Below, one piece after another: positions 17,399 to 26,486 of a stretch of 64,000 nucleotides of DNA; positions within the stretch are counted from its first letter, which is position 1; every line of letters begins with the position of its first letter. The stretch comes from Pseudomonadota bacterium (GTDB lineage Bacteria; Pseudomonadota; Gammaproteobacteria; Burkholderiales; Burkholderiaceae_B): NCBI GenBank assembly GCA_023425645.1, contig JAFACG010000001.1, forward strand, positions 27,460-91,459. Direction: 5' to 3'. Below the pieces are notes generated by a model. The model worked only from the letters and a program-made list of their open reading frames with translations, searched no databases and was not told the origin of the DNA. A program made the position numbers and the translations under genes.

Positions 17399-17709
17399 CC
17401 CCACGCCGCGCCTTCGGCTTGCTGTCCACCTCGCGGCCTGTATGCCGCTCGGATTCGCCAGGCACCAGACAGTCCGCAGGGACTGTCTGGTGTCCGGGCT
17501 CATCCCCCGAGGGGGCGCTTTTTATCTTGGGGCGGCCCGGCGATAAAAAAGTACCCCCACGCTGCGCCTTCGGCTTGCTGCCCCCCGAGGGGGCGCTTTT
17601 TATCTTGGGACGGCCCGGCGATAAAAAAGTGCCCCCACGCTGCGCCTCCGGCTTGCTGCCCCCCGAGGGGGCACTTTTTACCTTGGGGCGGCCCGGCGAT
17701 AAAAGGCGG
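17399..17709. repeat. palindromic repeat cluster: one long unit plus two 78-bp units
   Basis: A long unit (17399-17553) matches the 9263-9585 repeats, with hairpin CCAGACAGTCC-GCAG-GGACTGTCTGG. Two shorter tandem units (17554-17631 and 17632-17709) lack the central hairpin but keep the ends. In the last unit the ends pair perfectly over 13 bp (AAAAAGTGCCCCC with GGGGGCACTTTTT), so they may also act as bidirectional terminators. Non-coding DNA between the EamA gene and cysH. Confidence 0.88.
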
Positions 17710-17880
17710 CTAAATAGGCCTGGGGCATAACCACCTTACGAATAGTTCGTTCCCCTGCCCGGCCGGCGCAAGCAAACTTGCTCATAAGTTTATGAACGAT
17801 GTGACGTGTCGGCCAGGCTACGCCTTACCAGGAATTCCTCTTTCGGCCGGCACCGCCACAGCCTGCCGGGAATTCCGATC

Positions 17881-18618
17881 GTGCCCTCCTACGCCCCCGC
17901 CATCACCGCCCTGAGCGCCCGTCCGCTGGCGCTCTGGAAGCAACTGCGCGACGATCTCGTCTGGATCGCCCGCGAACATCCCGACGCCGTCCTGGCCTCC
18001 TCGCTGGCCGCCGAGGACATGGTCGTCTTCCACGCCATGTCCATCTACGCGCCCGAGCTCCAGACCCTGACGCTGGACACCGGCCGGCTGCACGCCGAAA
18101 CCGTGCAGATGGCGGCCGCCATCCGCCAGCACTACCAACGCGAGATCCTGTTCTTCCGCCCCGACCCCGAACGCGTACAGGCCCACGTGCAGCAGCACGG
18201 CGCCCATGCCTTCTATGAAAGCATGGAACTGCGCAAGCAATGCTGCCAGATACGCAAGGTGGAGCCGCTGCGCCGCGCCCTGGCCGGACGCTCGGCCTGG
18301 ATCACCGGCCAGCGCCGCGAGCAATCGGCCAGCCGCAGCGAACTGGCCCGCCAGGAATACGACGCCGTGTTCGGGCTGCAGAAATTCAACCCCCTGACCG
18401 AATGGACGCACGAGGACGTCTGGGCCGTGATCCGCGGGCTGGGCATTCCCTACAACCCCCTGCACGACCAGGGCTATCCCTCCATAGGCTGCGAACCCTG
18501 CACCCGCGCCATCCGCCCCGGCGAAGACGTGCGCGCCGGCCGCTGGTGGTGGGAGCAGCGCGACAGCCTCGAATGCGGCCTGCACGCCGGCAATCTGCAC
18601 AGCAGCGTCAATACCTAA
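17881..18618 (+). CDS. cysH: phosphoadenylyl/adenylyl-sulfate reductase, Fe-S type
   Basis: A 245-residue assimilatory reductase. The adenylyl-sulfate binding P-loop-like start is SSLAAEDMVVF; cluster ligands are visible as KQCCQIRK and GCEPCTRA, which marks the [4Fe-4S] class that prefers APS (known for plant-type and many betaproteobacterial enzymes). The catalytic C-terminal ECGLH is intact. Reaction: APS to sulfite using thioredoxin. The GTG at 17881 is preferred because homology begins there; an in-frame GTG at 17806 adds 25 residues of unconserved sequence. It is first of three genes with cysD and cysN. Confidence 0.9.
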   Translation: MPSYAPAITALSARPLALWKQLRDDLVWIAREHPDAVLASSLAAEDMVVFHAMSIYAPELQTLTLDTGRLHAETVQMAAAIRQHYQREILFFRPDPERVQAHVQQHGAHAFYESMELRKQCCQIRKVEPLRRALAGRSAWITGQRREQSASRSELARQEYDAVFGLQKFNPLTEWTHEDVWAVIRGLGIPYNPLHDQGYPSIGCEPCTRAIRPGEDVRAGRWWWEQRDSLECGLHAGNLHSSVNT

Positions 18619-18627
18619 AGGAACACC

Positions 18628-19539
18628 ATGGGCGAACCACTTGCCACCCGTACCCACCTCGACTGGCTCGAGGCCGAAGCCATCTTCATCCTGCGCGAGA
18701 TCGCCGCGGAAGCGGAAAAACCCGTGCTGCTCTTCTCGGGCGGCAAGGACTCCGCCGTGCTGCTGCGCCTGGCCGAAAAGGCCTTCGCGCCCGGCCCCCT
18801 GCCCTTTCCCCTGATGCACGTGGACACCGGCCACAACTACCCGGAAGTGATCGAGTTCCGCGATCGCCGCGCCGCCGAGCTGGACGCGCAACTGATCGTG
18901 CGCAGCGTCGAGGACTCCATCGCCCGCGGCACCGTGGTGCTGCGTCACGAGAACGCCAGCCGCAACGGCGCGCAAGCCGTGACGCTGCTGGAAGCCATCG
19001 AGGAATTCGGCTTCGACGCCTGCTTCGGCGGCGCGCGCCGCGACGAGGAAAAAGCGCGCGCCAAGGAGCGCATCGTGTCCTTTCGCGACGAATTCGGCCA
19101 ATGGGACCCCAAGGCCCAGCGCCCCGAGCTCTGGCGCCTGTTCAACACCCGCATCCACAAGGGCGAGAACCTGCGCGTCTTTCCTATTTCGAACTGGACC
19201 GAGCTGGACGTGTGGCAATACATCCAGCGCGAAGGCATAGAACTGCCCTCCATCTATTACTCGCACTCGCGCGAGGTCGTGGAGCGCAACGGCCTGATCG
19301 TGCCCGTCACGCCCCTCACGCCGCTGCAGGAAGGGGAAACCTCGGCCTGGCGCAACGTGCGCTTTCGCACCGTGGGCGACATCTCCTGCACCTGCCCGGT
19401 GCTGTCCACGGCAGCCACGGCCGAAGACATCATCGCCGAAACGGCGCTCGCCACCATCACCGAGCGCGGCGCGACACGCATGGACGACCAGACCTCGGAA
19501 GCGTCCATGGAACACCGCAAGAAACAAGGATACTTCTGA
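18628..19539 (+). CDS. cysD: sulfate adenylyltransferase subunit 2
   Basis: A 303-residue PP-loop ATP pyrophosphatase. SGGKDS at residues 37-42 is the PP-loop; HVDTGHNYPEVIEFRD, GGARRDEEKARAKERI and NWTELDVWQYI are characteristic CysD stretches, and the C-terminus ends KKQGYF as in most homologues. With CysN it makes APS from ATP and sulfate. Nine bases separate it from cysH, and its stop overlaps the cysN start by one base, so the subunits are translationally coupled. Confidence 0.97.
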   Translation: MGEPLATRTHLDWLEAEAIFILREIAAEAEKPVLLFSGGKDSAVLLRLAEKAFAPGPLPFPLMHVDTGHNYPEVIEFRDRRAAELDAQLIVRSVEDSIARGTVVLRHENASRNGAQAVTLLEAIEEFGFDACFGGARRDEEKARAKERIVSFRDEFGQWDPKAQRPELWRLFNTRIHKGENLRVFPISNWTELDVWQYIQREGIELPSIYYSHSREVVERNGLIVPVTPLTPLQEGETSAWRNVRFRTVGDISCTCPVLSTAATAEDIIAETALATITERGATRMDDQTSEASMEHRKKQGYF

Positions 19540-20843
19540 TGAACGCAGTCAATGAATCTTGGATCCAGGCCGCCGACCAGGGCGTGCTGCGCCTGATCAC
19601 CGCCGGCTCGGTGGACGACGGCAAGTCCACCCTGATCGGTCGCCTGCTGGTGGACAGCCAAGGCGTGTTCGCCGACCAGATCGCCGCCATCCAGCGCTCC
19701 AAGTACAAGCGCGGCGAGGACGCGGAACCCGACCTGGCCCTGCTGACCGACGGCCTGGAAGCCGAGCGCGAGCAAGGCATCACCATCGACGTGGCCTACC
19801 GCTACTTCGCCACGCCCAAGCGCAAGTTCATCGTGGCCGACACGCCCGGCCATGAACAGTACACGCGCAATATGATCACGGGCGCCTCCACGGCGCAGGC
19901 CGCCATCATCCTGATCGACGCCAGCCGCGCCCGCGACGGCCAGCTGCTGACCCAGACCAAGCGCCACAGCACCGTGGCCCGCCTGCTGGGCCTGCGCCAC
20001 ATCGTGGTGGCCGTCAACAAGATGGACCTGGTGGACTGGGACCAGGCCGTGTTCGACCGCATCCACGCCGCCTACCGGGAACTGGCGGACCACCTGGGCA
20101 TCGAACACTTCCACATCATTCCGCTGTCCGCCCTGAAGGGCGAAAACATCACCCGGCCTTCCAGCCATGCGCCCTGGCATAAAGGCCTGCCGCTGCTGCC
20201 GCTGCTGGAGTCGCTGAGCCTGGATGACGAACGCCAGAAGCCCGCCCGCCTGTTCGTGCAATGGGTGATCCGCCATGGCGGCAGCCGCGTGGACGGCTTC
20301 CGCGGCTATGCGGGCCAACTGGACGGCGGCCGGATCCGTGTGGGCGACACCATCCAGGTCTGGCCCTCGGCCCGGACGGCCGTGGTCACCGGACTGTATC
20401 GCGCCGGCCAGGAGCAGACCCAGGTCGAGGACGGCGATGCGGTGACGATCGTGCTGGACCGCGAACTGGACATTTCGCGCGGCGACCTGCTCACGCTGGC
20501 CGACGAGCCCGTCACGCCGCGCAAGAGCTTCGAAGCCGAACTATGCTGGCTGGACGAACAGCCGCTGAGCACGTCGCGCTCGTATTGGCTCAAGCAAGGC
20601 ACCCGCCTGACGCAGGCCAAGGTGCGCGCCGTGCATGCCGTGCGCGACGTGCGCAGCCTGCAGGAGCAGGAAGCCAGCGGCACGCTGGCGCTGAACGACA
20701 TAGGCCGCGTCAGCATCGCCAGCCGCGATCCCCTGGTGCTGGACGACTACCAGGAGCACGCCGGCACCGGCGCCTTCATCCTGATCGATGCCGGCACCAA
20801 CCAGACGGTCGCCGCCGGGCTGGTGCACAACGCCGCCTACTGA
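19539..20843 (+). CDS. cysN: sulfate adenylyltransferase subunit 1 (GTPase)
   Basis: A 434-residue translation-factor-like GTPase: G1 SVDDGKSTL, G3 DTPGHEQY, G4 NKMDL, then two beta-barrel domains. GTP hydrolysis drives APS formation by CysD. The length matches stand-alone CysN; no APS-kinase (CysC) domain is fused, consistent with the APS-type CysH encoded first in the operon. Although the frame is open far upstream inside cysD, the ATG at 19539 is fixed by homology. The 3' end overlaps the convergent ackA gene by seven bases. Confidence 0.97.
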   Translation: MNAVNESWIQAADQGVLRLITAGSVDDGKSTLIGRLLVDSQGVFADQIAAIQRSKYKRGEDAEPDLALLTDGLEAEREQGITIDVAYRYFATPKRKFIVADTPGHEQYTRNMITGASTAQAAIILIDASRARDGQLLTQTKRHSTVARLLGLRHIVVAVNKMDLVDWDQAVFDRIHAAYRELADHLGIEHFHIIPLSALKGENITRPSSHAPWHKGLPLLPLLESLSLDDERQKPARLFVQWVIRHGGSRVDGFRGYAGQLDGGRIRVGDTIQVWPSARTAVVTGLYRAGQEQTQVEDGDAVTIVLDRELDISRGDLLTLADEPVTPRKSFEAELCWLDEQPLSTSRSYWLKQGTRLTQAKVRAVHAVRDVRSLQEQEASGTLALNDIGRVSIASRDPLVLDDYQEHAGTGAFILIDAGTNQTVAAGLVHNAAY

Positions 20844-22030
20844 ACCGGCGCGGAGCGCACCAGGGCCAGCGATTGCTCAGCAATGATGCGCTCTTCGTTG
20901 GTTGGAATGACCATCACCCGCACCGGGCTGGCGTCCGTGGAGATCACGGCTTCGCCCGCCTGGTTGCGCGCCTCGTCCACCTCCACCCTCAGCCAGGCCA
21001 GATGCTGCGCGATCCGCGCGCGTACCGGTGCGCTGTGCTCGCCGATGCCCGCCGTGAACACCAGGGTGTCCAGGCCCTGCAAGGACACGCACAGCCCCGC
21101 CAGGCTTTCGGCGGCGCGGTAGCAGAAGTACTCCACCGCCAAGCGCGCGCGCGGATCGTCGGAATCCTGCAGCACGCGCATGTCGGCGCTGATGCCCGAC
21201 AGGCCCTTCAGGCCCGATTCGGTGTAGAGCAGCGACTGTATGGCATCGTGGTCCATGCCCTGTTCCATCATCCACAGCACCACTCCCGCATCCAGGCGGC
21301 CGGGACGCGTGCCCATGGGCAGGCCATCCAGCGCCGTGAAGCCCATGGTGGTCTCCACGCTGCGCCCCTCCTTCAGGGCGCAGGCCGAGGCGCCCGAGCC
21401 CAGGTGGGCCACCAGCACGCGGCCCCGGGCCAGCTCCGGCCAATGGGATCGCAGGTGCTCGGAAATATAGTGATAGGAAAGCCCATGAAAGCCGTAGCGG
21501 CGCACGCCCTGCCGGTAGAAGCGCTCCGGCAGCGCGAAATGCCGCACCTGCGGGGCCTGCCCCTGGTGGAAGGCGGTATCCAGGCAGGCCACCTGGAAGA
21601 TTTCCGGCCAGCGCTCGAAGATGACGCGCACCGGAGCAAGATTGTTCTGCTGGTGCAGCGGCGCCAGCGGCGAGAGGCTGTCCAGATAGTCCAGCACCTC
21701 GGGCGTCAGGGCTACGCTGCGGTCGTAGCGCGGCCCGCCATGCACGATGCGGTGCCCCACGGCGATGGGCTCATGGTCCAGGCGGGCCAGCAGCCAGTCG
21801 GCCACCATGGCCTGGGCCGAATGCAGGTCCCGCGCCTGGCCGGCCTCCAGGGACTGGCGCTCCATGGGGCGGCCGTGCTCGTCGTCCACCTTGAAGGCCG
21901 GCATGGCGCCGCCTATGCCCGACACCTGGCCGCCGTACTGGAATGCCAGCCGGTCGTCTTCCACTACGGCGTACATGTGGAACTTGAGGCTGGAACTGCC
22001 GGCATTGACCACCAGGATCAGCTCGCTCAT
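20837..22030 (-). CDS. ackA: acetate kinase
   Basis: A 397-residue ASKHA-fold kinase: N-terminal VVNAGSSSLKF, substrate loop HRIVHGGPRYDRSV, RYGFHGLSYHYI, HLGSGASACAL, FTALDGLPMGTRPGRLDAG and FTAGIGEHS are all intact. Reaction: acetyl phosphate + ADP to acetate + ATP, reversible. Its start overlaps the stop of the upstream phosphotransacetylase-like gene by four bases. Its last codons overlap the end of cysN on the other strand, and no terminator hairpin is visible between them. Confidence 0.95.
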   Translation of the reverse strand: MSELILVVNAGSSSLKFHMYAVVEDDRLAFQYGGQVSGIGGAMPAFKVDDEHGRPMERQSLEAGQARDLHSAQAMVADWLLARLDHEPIAVGHRIVHGGPRYDRSVALTPEVLDYLDSLSPLAPLHQQNNLAPVRVIFERWPEIFQVACLDTAFHQGQAPQVRHFALPERFYRQGVRRYGFHGLSYHYISEHLRSHWPELARGRVLVAHLGSGASACALKEGRSVETTMGFTALDGLPMGTRPGRLDAGVVLWMMEQGMDHDAIQSLLYTESGLKGLSGISADMRVLQDSDDPRARLAVEYFCYRAAESLAGLCVSLQGLDTLVFTAGIGEHSAPVRARIAQHLAWLRVEVDEARNQAGEAVISTDASPVRVMVIPTNEERIIAEQSLALVRSAPVQ

Positions 22031-23022
22031 GGCGTGATCTCCTTGACGGCGGCGCTGCGTTCCAGATGCCCGGCGTAGATGCTGGCCACGGCGCAGGAGG
22101 CCAGGCGGGTCTCCGCGCTGTCGGCGCGGCTGGTCAGGATGATGGGCACGCGCGCGCCCATGACGATGCCGGCGGCCAGCGCCCCCGACAGGAAGGTCAG
22201 GTTCTTGGCCAGCATGTTGCCGGCTTCCAGGTCGGGAGCCACCACGATCTGCGCCTGCCCGGCCACCGGCGAGCGTATGCCTTTGATGCGGGCCGCCTCG
22301 GGACTGATGGCATTGTCCAGCGCCAGCGGTCCGTCCAGCACGCCGCCGGTGATCTGGCCGCGATCGGCCATCTTGCACAAGGCGGCCGCCTCCAGGGTGG
22401 TGGGAATCTTCGCGGTGACCTGCTCGACGGCGGACAGCAAGGCCACGCGCGGCTCGCCCAGGCCCAGGCCGCGATGCAGGTCGATGGCGTTCTGCACGAT
22501 ATCGGCCTTGGTCGCCAGGTCGGGAAAGATGTTGATGGCCGCATCGGTCACGAAAAGCGGGTGCGGATAGCGCGGCACGTCCATGATGAAGACATGGCTG
22601 AGCCGGCGCCCGGTGCGCAGGCCCTTGCCCTGGGTGCACAGCACAGCGTGGATGAGCTCGTCGGTGTGCAGGCTGCCTTTCATCAGCAGCTGGGCGCGAC
22701 CGGCCAGGACTTCGCTCACGGCGGTCTCGGCCGAGGCATGGCTGTGCGGCGTGTCGATCAGGGTGACGCCGTCCAGGCTGAAGCCGTGCTCGGCCGCCAC
22801 CGCATGCAGGCGCGCCTGCGGCCCCACCAGCACGATGTCGAACAAGCCCTGGTCGCGGGCCTGCAGGGCGGCGCCCAGCGACACGTCGTCGCAGGGGTGG
22901 GCCACGACGCAGGTGCGGCTGGGTTCCTTGCGGGCCTTCTGGATCAGGCGGGAGTAATGGCTGGACGTCTGGCCGCCGTCGGCGGCCGAGGACTTGGGAG
23001 CGAGGCCAGCATGGCGAGTCAT
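22027..23022 (-). CDS. phosphate acetyl/butyryltransferase family protein
   Basis: A 331-residue phosphotransacetylase-fold enzyme of the short PTA/PTB class. Recognisable are CVVAHPCDDVSLGAALQA, AQLLMKGSLHTDELIHAVL, HVFIMDVPRYPHPLFVTDAAIN and QIVVAPDLEAGNMLAKNLTFLSG. It transfers an acyl group between CoA and phosphate; being fused by overlap to ackA, acetyl-CoA/acetyl phosphate is the likely pair, forming a Pta-AckA path. In related genomes this domain can carry an enoyl-CoA hydratase (MaoC) extension; here the first 35 residues are too short for that. Confidence 0.87.
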   Translation of the reverse strand: MTRHAGLAPKSSAADGGQTSSHYSRLIQKARKEPSRTCVVAHPCDDVSLGAALQARDQGLFDIVLVGPQARLHAVAAEHGFSLDGVTLIDTPHSHASAETAVSEVLAGRAQLLMKGSLHTDELIHAVLCTQGKGLRTGRRLSHVFIMDVPRYPHPLFVTDAAINIFPDLATKADIVQNAIDLHRGLGLGEPRVALLSAVEQVTAKIPTTLEAAALCKMADRGQITGGVLDGPLALDNAISPEAARIKGIRSPVAGQAQIVVAPDLEAGNMLAKNLTFLSGALAAGIVMGARVPIILTSRADSAETRLASCAVASIYAGHLERSAAVKEITP

Positions 23023-23114
23023 GATGATGGTCTCCGGTAGGATGGTCTGGACACAACCCTACACTACACCAGTTTCATGACAGCCTGTCCTTGATCAGGC
23101 GCAGGAAAGCTTGC

Positions 23115-24047
23115 CTACCGGTCCCGATGCTCCAGCAACTGTTCACGCAGCCAGTCCAGCAGCCGGGCCTCGCGGCTGTCGGGCAGGAACTCCTGGGATG
23201 TCAGCAAGCTGTAGCGCGAGCCGTCTTCGATGAAGCCCGCCGGCGCCACCAGCAGGCCATTGCGCAGATCGTCGTTGACCAGGTGGCGGGCGCCGATGGC
23301 TACGCCGTGCCCGGCCGCCGCCGCCTGCAGGCTGAAGTAGAAATGCTCGAAGACCTGCTGCGGGCCGGGTCCGGCCTTCTGTCCGGTCAGGGTGAACCAG
23401 TCGTCCCAGGCGTGCGGCCGGCTCTGGGTGGCCAGGCGCGGCGCGTCCGGGCGCAGGCGCAACTGCCCGCCGTGACGCTCGAAATATACGTCCACTTTCT
23501 CCGGACTGCAGACCAGGCCGATCTCCTCGGCGAACAGATCGCTCATGTGCGCGTGGTCCGGGCATTCAAAGTCCTGGCGCCGCAAGGCCAGGTCTATCCC
23601 GCTGGCGAAACTGAAGGCGCCGCCGCCCGCCACCAGCAGGACCTGGTCGCCGGGGTAGCGGCGCTGGAAATCGGGCCAGCGCGGCAGCAGCCAGCGCATC
23701 AGCAAGGTGGGCTCGCAAGACAGCACCAGGGGCAGCGCCTGCTCGTCGCGGATGATGTCGCGGCCGGCCTGATCGATCAGGCCCAGTCCCTGCTGCACCG
23801 CTTTTTGCAAGCGTCGCCCCGCCTGGGTCAGGAACACGCGGCGGTTGCGCCGCTCGAACAGGCTCAGGCCCAGCTCCTCTTCCAGGCCGCGTATGGCCCG
23901 GCTGACGGCGCCGTGGGTCAGGTTGAAGCGGTTGGCGGCCAGGCTGAAGCTCTCCAGCTGGGCGGCCTGCTCGAAATAACGCAAAGCCATCAGCGAGCCG
24001 GGCTTGAAACCTTTGAAACGTTCTTTCTTGGGGGGCGACTTGTCCAT
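23115..24047 (-). CDS. LysR family transcriptional regulator (GcvA-like)
   Basis: A 310-residue LysR protein with helix-turn-helix at about residues 20-75 (SFSLAANRFNLTHGAVSRAIRGLEEELGLSLFERRNRRV) and a C-terminal effector domain. The LTHGAVSRAIRGLE helix is typical of the GcvA/AmpR subgroup. It sits 92 bases upstream of the pta gene start on the same strand orientation (tail toward pta-ackA promoter), so it may act on that operon, but no divergent target is present and the role is unknown. Confidence 0.82.
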   Translation of the reverse strand: MDKSPPKKERFKGFKPGSLMALRYFEQAAQLESFSLAANRFNLTHGAVSRAIRGLEEELGLSLFERRNRRVFLTQAGRRLQKAVQQGLGLIDQAGRDIIRDEQALPLVLSCEPTLLMRWLLPRWPDFQRRYPGDQVLLVAGGGAFSFASGIDLALRRQDFECPDHAHMSDLFAEEIGLVCSPEKVDVYFERHGGQLRLRPDAPRLATQSRPHAWDDWFTLTGQKAGPGPQQVFEHFYFSLQAAAAGHGVAIGARHLVNDDLRNGLLVAPAGFIEDGSRYSLLTSQEFLPDSREARLLDWLREQLLEHRDR

Positions 24048-24349
24048 GCGTCTCCTGCATTGTCGAAGGGGCCGTCCCGGCTTTCCAGCCGGGGCGGCGC
24101 GGCTGCTGCGATATTACGCCCCTTCGCCCGCCTCAGCGCGCCATCGGCGCCAGAGCGCCCGCAGTCCGTCCACATCGGCGCCTCACAAGGCCGGCATGTT
24201 TTGCTCAAGGCGCTCCAGGGACCAGTCCCATCAGCGCATCCGCAGCAGGCGCTCGACCTGCGTGGCGGGAATGTGGCTCATGCGAGGACCGCAGAAGCGA
24301 GGAAAACCAGCGCGCGCCCTTGCGCCGGAACCCCGCAGACAGGCCGCGT
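24048..24349. other. intergenic region without recognisable gene
   Basis: About 300 bases between the LysR start and the DUF1348 stop. It contains a GC hairpin (CCGGCTTTCCAGCCGG near 24078) and a 16-codon minus-strand open frame (24233-24283, MSHIPATQ...) that I do not recognise. Nothing here supports a gene. Confidence 0.5.
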
Positions 24350-24817
24350 CTACAGTCCCAGGTCCGTCAGGCCAGGATGGTCGTCCGGGCGGCTTCCCAG
24401 CGGCCAGTGGAATTTACGCTCGGATTCGGCGATGGCCAGGTCGTTGATGCTGGCATGGCGCACCGCCATGTAGCCCTGTTCGTCGAATTCCCAGTTCTCG
24501 TTGCCGTAGCTGCGCCACCATTGGCCTTGCGCATCGTGCCATTCGTAGGCGAAACGCACGGCGATGCGATTGCCGTGCCAGGCCCAGATTTCCTTGATCA
24601 GGCGGTAGTCCAGTTCCTTCTGCCATTTGCGCTCCAGGAAAGCCTGCACCTGCTCGCGTCCACATGGAAATTCGCTGCGATTGCGCCAGCGCGTGTCCAG
24701 TGTGTAGGCCTGCGCCACCCGGACCGGATCCCGGGTGTTCCACGCGTCTTCCGCGGCGCGCACCTTCTGCTTTGCAGTCTCCAGGCTGAAAGGCGGCAAT
24801 GGGGGACGGCTTTCCAT
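24350..24817 (-). CDS. DUF1348 (NTF2-like) family protein
   Basis: A 155-residue NTF2-fold protein. The conserved DUF1348 pattern is clear: [80 protein letters not shown] and [13 protein letters not shown]. Length is as expected for the family. No biochemical role is established for the family; a small-molecule binding or steroid-isomerase-like pocket is possible. Single gene, no operon partner. Confidence 0.85.
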   Translation of the reverse strand: MESRPPLPPFSLETAKQKVRAAEDAWNTRDPVRVAQAYTLDTRWRNRSEFPCGREQVQAFLERKWQKELDYRLIKEIWAWHGNRIAVRFAYEWHDAQGQWWRSYGNENWEFDEQGYMAVRHASINDLAIAESERKFHWPLGSRPDDHPGLTDLGL

Positions 24818-24883
24818 GACGATCTCCTTGAAAATAGGTGAAGGACAAGTCAGTCTACTTGGAAACCGCTCTTCAGCCGACCT

Positions 24884-25375
24884 TCACCCTTTGGCTTGCT
24901 CCCGCTTGCGCTCCCAGCGCCCCAGGCCCGCCAGCACGAGCCAGGCGAATACGGCGCTGAGCACGGCGGTCGCTTCGCGGCCCATGCCGGCGGCCACGCC
25001 GATGGCGGCGGTCAGCCAGATGCCCGCCGCCGTCGTCAGGCCGCGCACCTGCTGCTCGTCGCTGGATTTCAGGATCGCCCCGGCGCACAGAAAGCCGATG
25101 CCCTGGATCACGCCCTGAAGCACGCGGCTCATGTCCTGGATTTCCATGCCGCCCTGGGCGGGCACCAGGACGAACAGGGCCGCGCCCAGCGCCACCAGCA
25201 TATGCGTGCGCAGGCCCGCATCCTTGCCGCTGCGTTCGCGCTCCCACCCCAGCAGCGCGCCCAGCAGCAGGGCCAGGCTGAGCCGCAGGATGATGCGCAA
25301 CACTTCACCCGCATTGGGAATGTCGCCGAACTCGGACACCAGCGTGCCCCACAACTGCGCTCCGATGGATTCCAT
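24884..25375 (-). CDS. MgtC/SapB family membrane protein
   Basis: A 163-residue protein with four to five hydrophobic helices and the MgtC motifs LALLLGALLGWERERSGKDAGLRTHMLVALGAALFVLV and VIQGIGFLCAGAIL, then GLTTAAGIWLTAAIGVAAGMG. It lacks the soluble C-terminal domain of Salmonella MgtC, so it is the short SapB form. MgtC proteins are linked to low-magnesium growth and to regulation of the F1Fo ATPase in some pathogens; the role of the short form is not settled. Confidence 0.87.
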   Translation of the reverse strand: MESIGAQLWGTLVSEFGDIPNAGEVLRIILRLSLALLLGALLGWERERSGKDAGLRTHMLVALGAALFVLVPAQGGMEIQDMSRVLQGVIQGIGFLCAGAILKSSDEQQVRGLTTAAGIWLTAAIGVAAGMGREATAVLSAVFAWLVLAGLGRWERKREQAKG

Positions 25376-25458
25376 CTTGCTTCTCCGCTTGGCGGGCAGA
25401 ATCTATCCAATCCGGGGCTAGCGGTAAACGCACATTGCGTGACTTGCGTATCAAGCCG

Positions 25459-26388
25459 TTAAACTGCCTCCCCGGGCACCGCGCTGGCCCAGGGCGCGCG
25501 TTCGAACTGCTTGACCAGGAACTCGATGAAGGTCTGCACCCGGGCCGGACGCGCGCGACCCGGAGGCGTGACGATATGCAGCGCGATCGGCGGCACTTGC
25601 CAGTCCGGCAGGACCTGCTCCAGCCGGCCTTGCTGCAATGGCTCCCAGACCAGGAATTCGGGCTGCACCGCCAGGCCCAGCCCGGCCAGCAGCGGCGGCA
25701 TCAGGGCTTCGGCATTGTTCACCTGCAGCACGCAGGGCACATCCTGGGCAAAACGTTGCGCATCGCGCTGAAAATGCCAGACACTGCCGCGGCGCTCGTA
25801 GGCATAGCGCAGGCTGTGATGGCCGGCCAGCTCGCTCGGGTGGGACGGCCTGCCCTGCCGGTCAAGGTAAGCGGGGGAAGCCACCAGCAGCAGCCGCACG
25901 CCGCACAGGCTGCGGGCCAGCAAGCTGGAATCGGCCAGCGAAGAAATGCGCAGGGCCAGGTCGAAGCCCTGCTCGACGATGTCCACCTGGGCATCGTTGA
26001 AATGCAGGTCCAGCAATACGCCCGGGTGCGCCTGCATGAAGACCGGCAACACCGGAGCCAGATGAGAAATGCCGAAGGACATGGGCGCGGCCACCTTGAT
26101 GCGCCCCTGCAGCTGCGCCACTTGTTCGCGGGCCAGAGCCTCCACGGCCTGTCCTGCCGCCAGGATGTCCTGGGCGCGCTCCAGGCTGGCCTGGCCGGTG
26201 GCCGTCAGGGACAGGCGCCGCGAGGTGCGATGAAACAGCGACACCTGCAGCTGCTTCTCCAGCCGGGCGATGGCCTTGGACACGGTGGGCTGGGACAGGC
26301 CCAGCGCCTGGGCCGCCTGGGCGAAGGAGCCCGTTTCGGCCACGGTGGCGAAGATGGCCCAGGCTTCCAGATCAGGAAGATTACTCAT
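25459..26388 (-). CDS. LysR family transcriptional regulator
   Basis: A 309-residue LysR protein: HTH at residues 8-65 (GSFAQAAQALGLSQPTVSKAIARLEKQLQVSLFHRTSRRLSLT) and effector-binding domain from about 95, with APMSFGISHLAPVL as the first strand of the CrgA/AaeR-like subgroup. It is divergent from a pirin gene, a pairing common in proteobacteria, and a perfect 7-bp inverted repeat lies in the spacer. It probably represses pirin; the ligand may be an aromatic or quinone compound, which is inference. Confidence 0.87.
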   Translation of the reverse strand: MSNLPDLEAWAIFATVAETGSFAQAAQALGLSQPTVSKAIARLEKQLQVSLFHRTSRRLSLTATGQASLERAQDILAAGQAVEALAREQVAQLQGRIKVAAPMSFGISHLAPVLPVFMQAHPGVLLDLHFNDAQVDIVEQGFDLALRISSLADSSLLARSLCGVRLLLVASPAYLDRQGRPSHPSELAGHHSLRYAYERRGSVWHFQRDAQRFAQDVPCVLQVNNAEALMPPLLAGLGLAVQPEFLVWEPLQQGRLEQVLPDWQVPPIALHIVTPPGRARPARVQTFIEFLVKQFERAPWASAVPGEAV

Positions 26389-26395
26389 GAAAAAT

Positions 26396-26416
26396 ATGGA
26401 ATAAATAACATTCCAT
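26396..26416. promoter_or_regulatory. inverted repeat, likely LysR operator for pirin/lysR
   Basis: Perfect arms ATGGAAT and ATTCCAT separated by seven bases, eight bases from the lysR start codon. The size and position fit a LysR binding site controlling the divergent pair. Confidence 0.55.
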
Positions 26417-26486
26417 TCATTCTATTTCATTCACAAGGCGAGCGGCATAAGATGGTCCCATCGTGTGAATTTCAAAGGACATCACC

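Noticed and set aside
17806..17880. N-terminal extension of CysH from an upstream GTG
   Set aside because: The 25 residues are basic and unconserved; homology begins at the GTG at 17881.
24233..24283. 16-codon minus-strand open frame (MSHIPATQ...)
   Set aside because: Too short, no homology recognised and no clear ribosome binding site.
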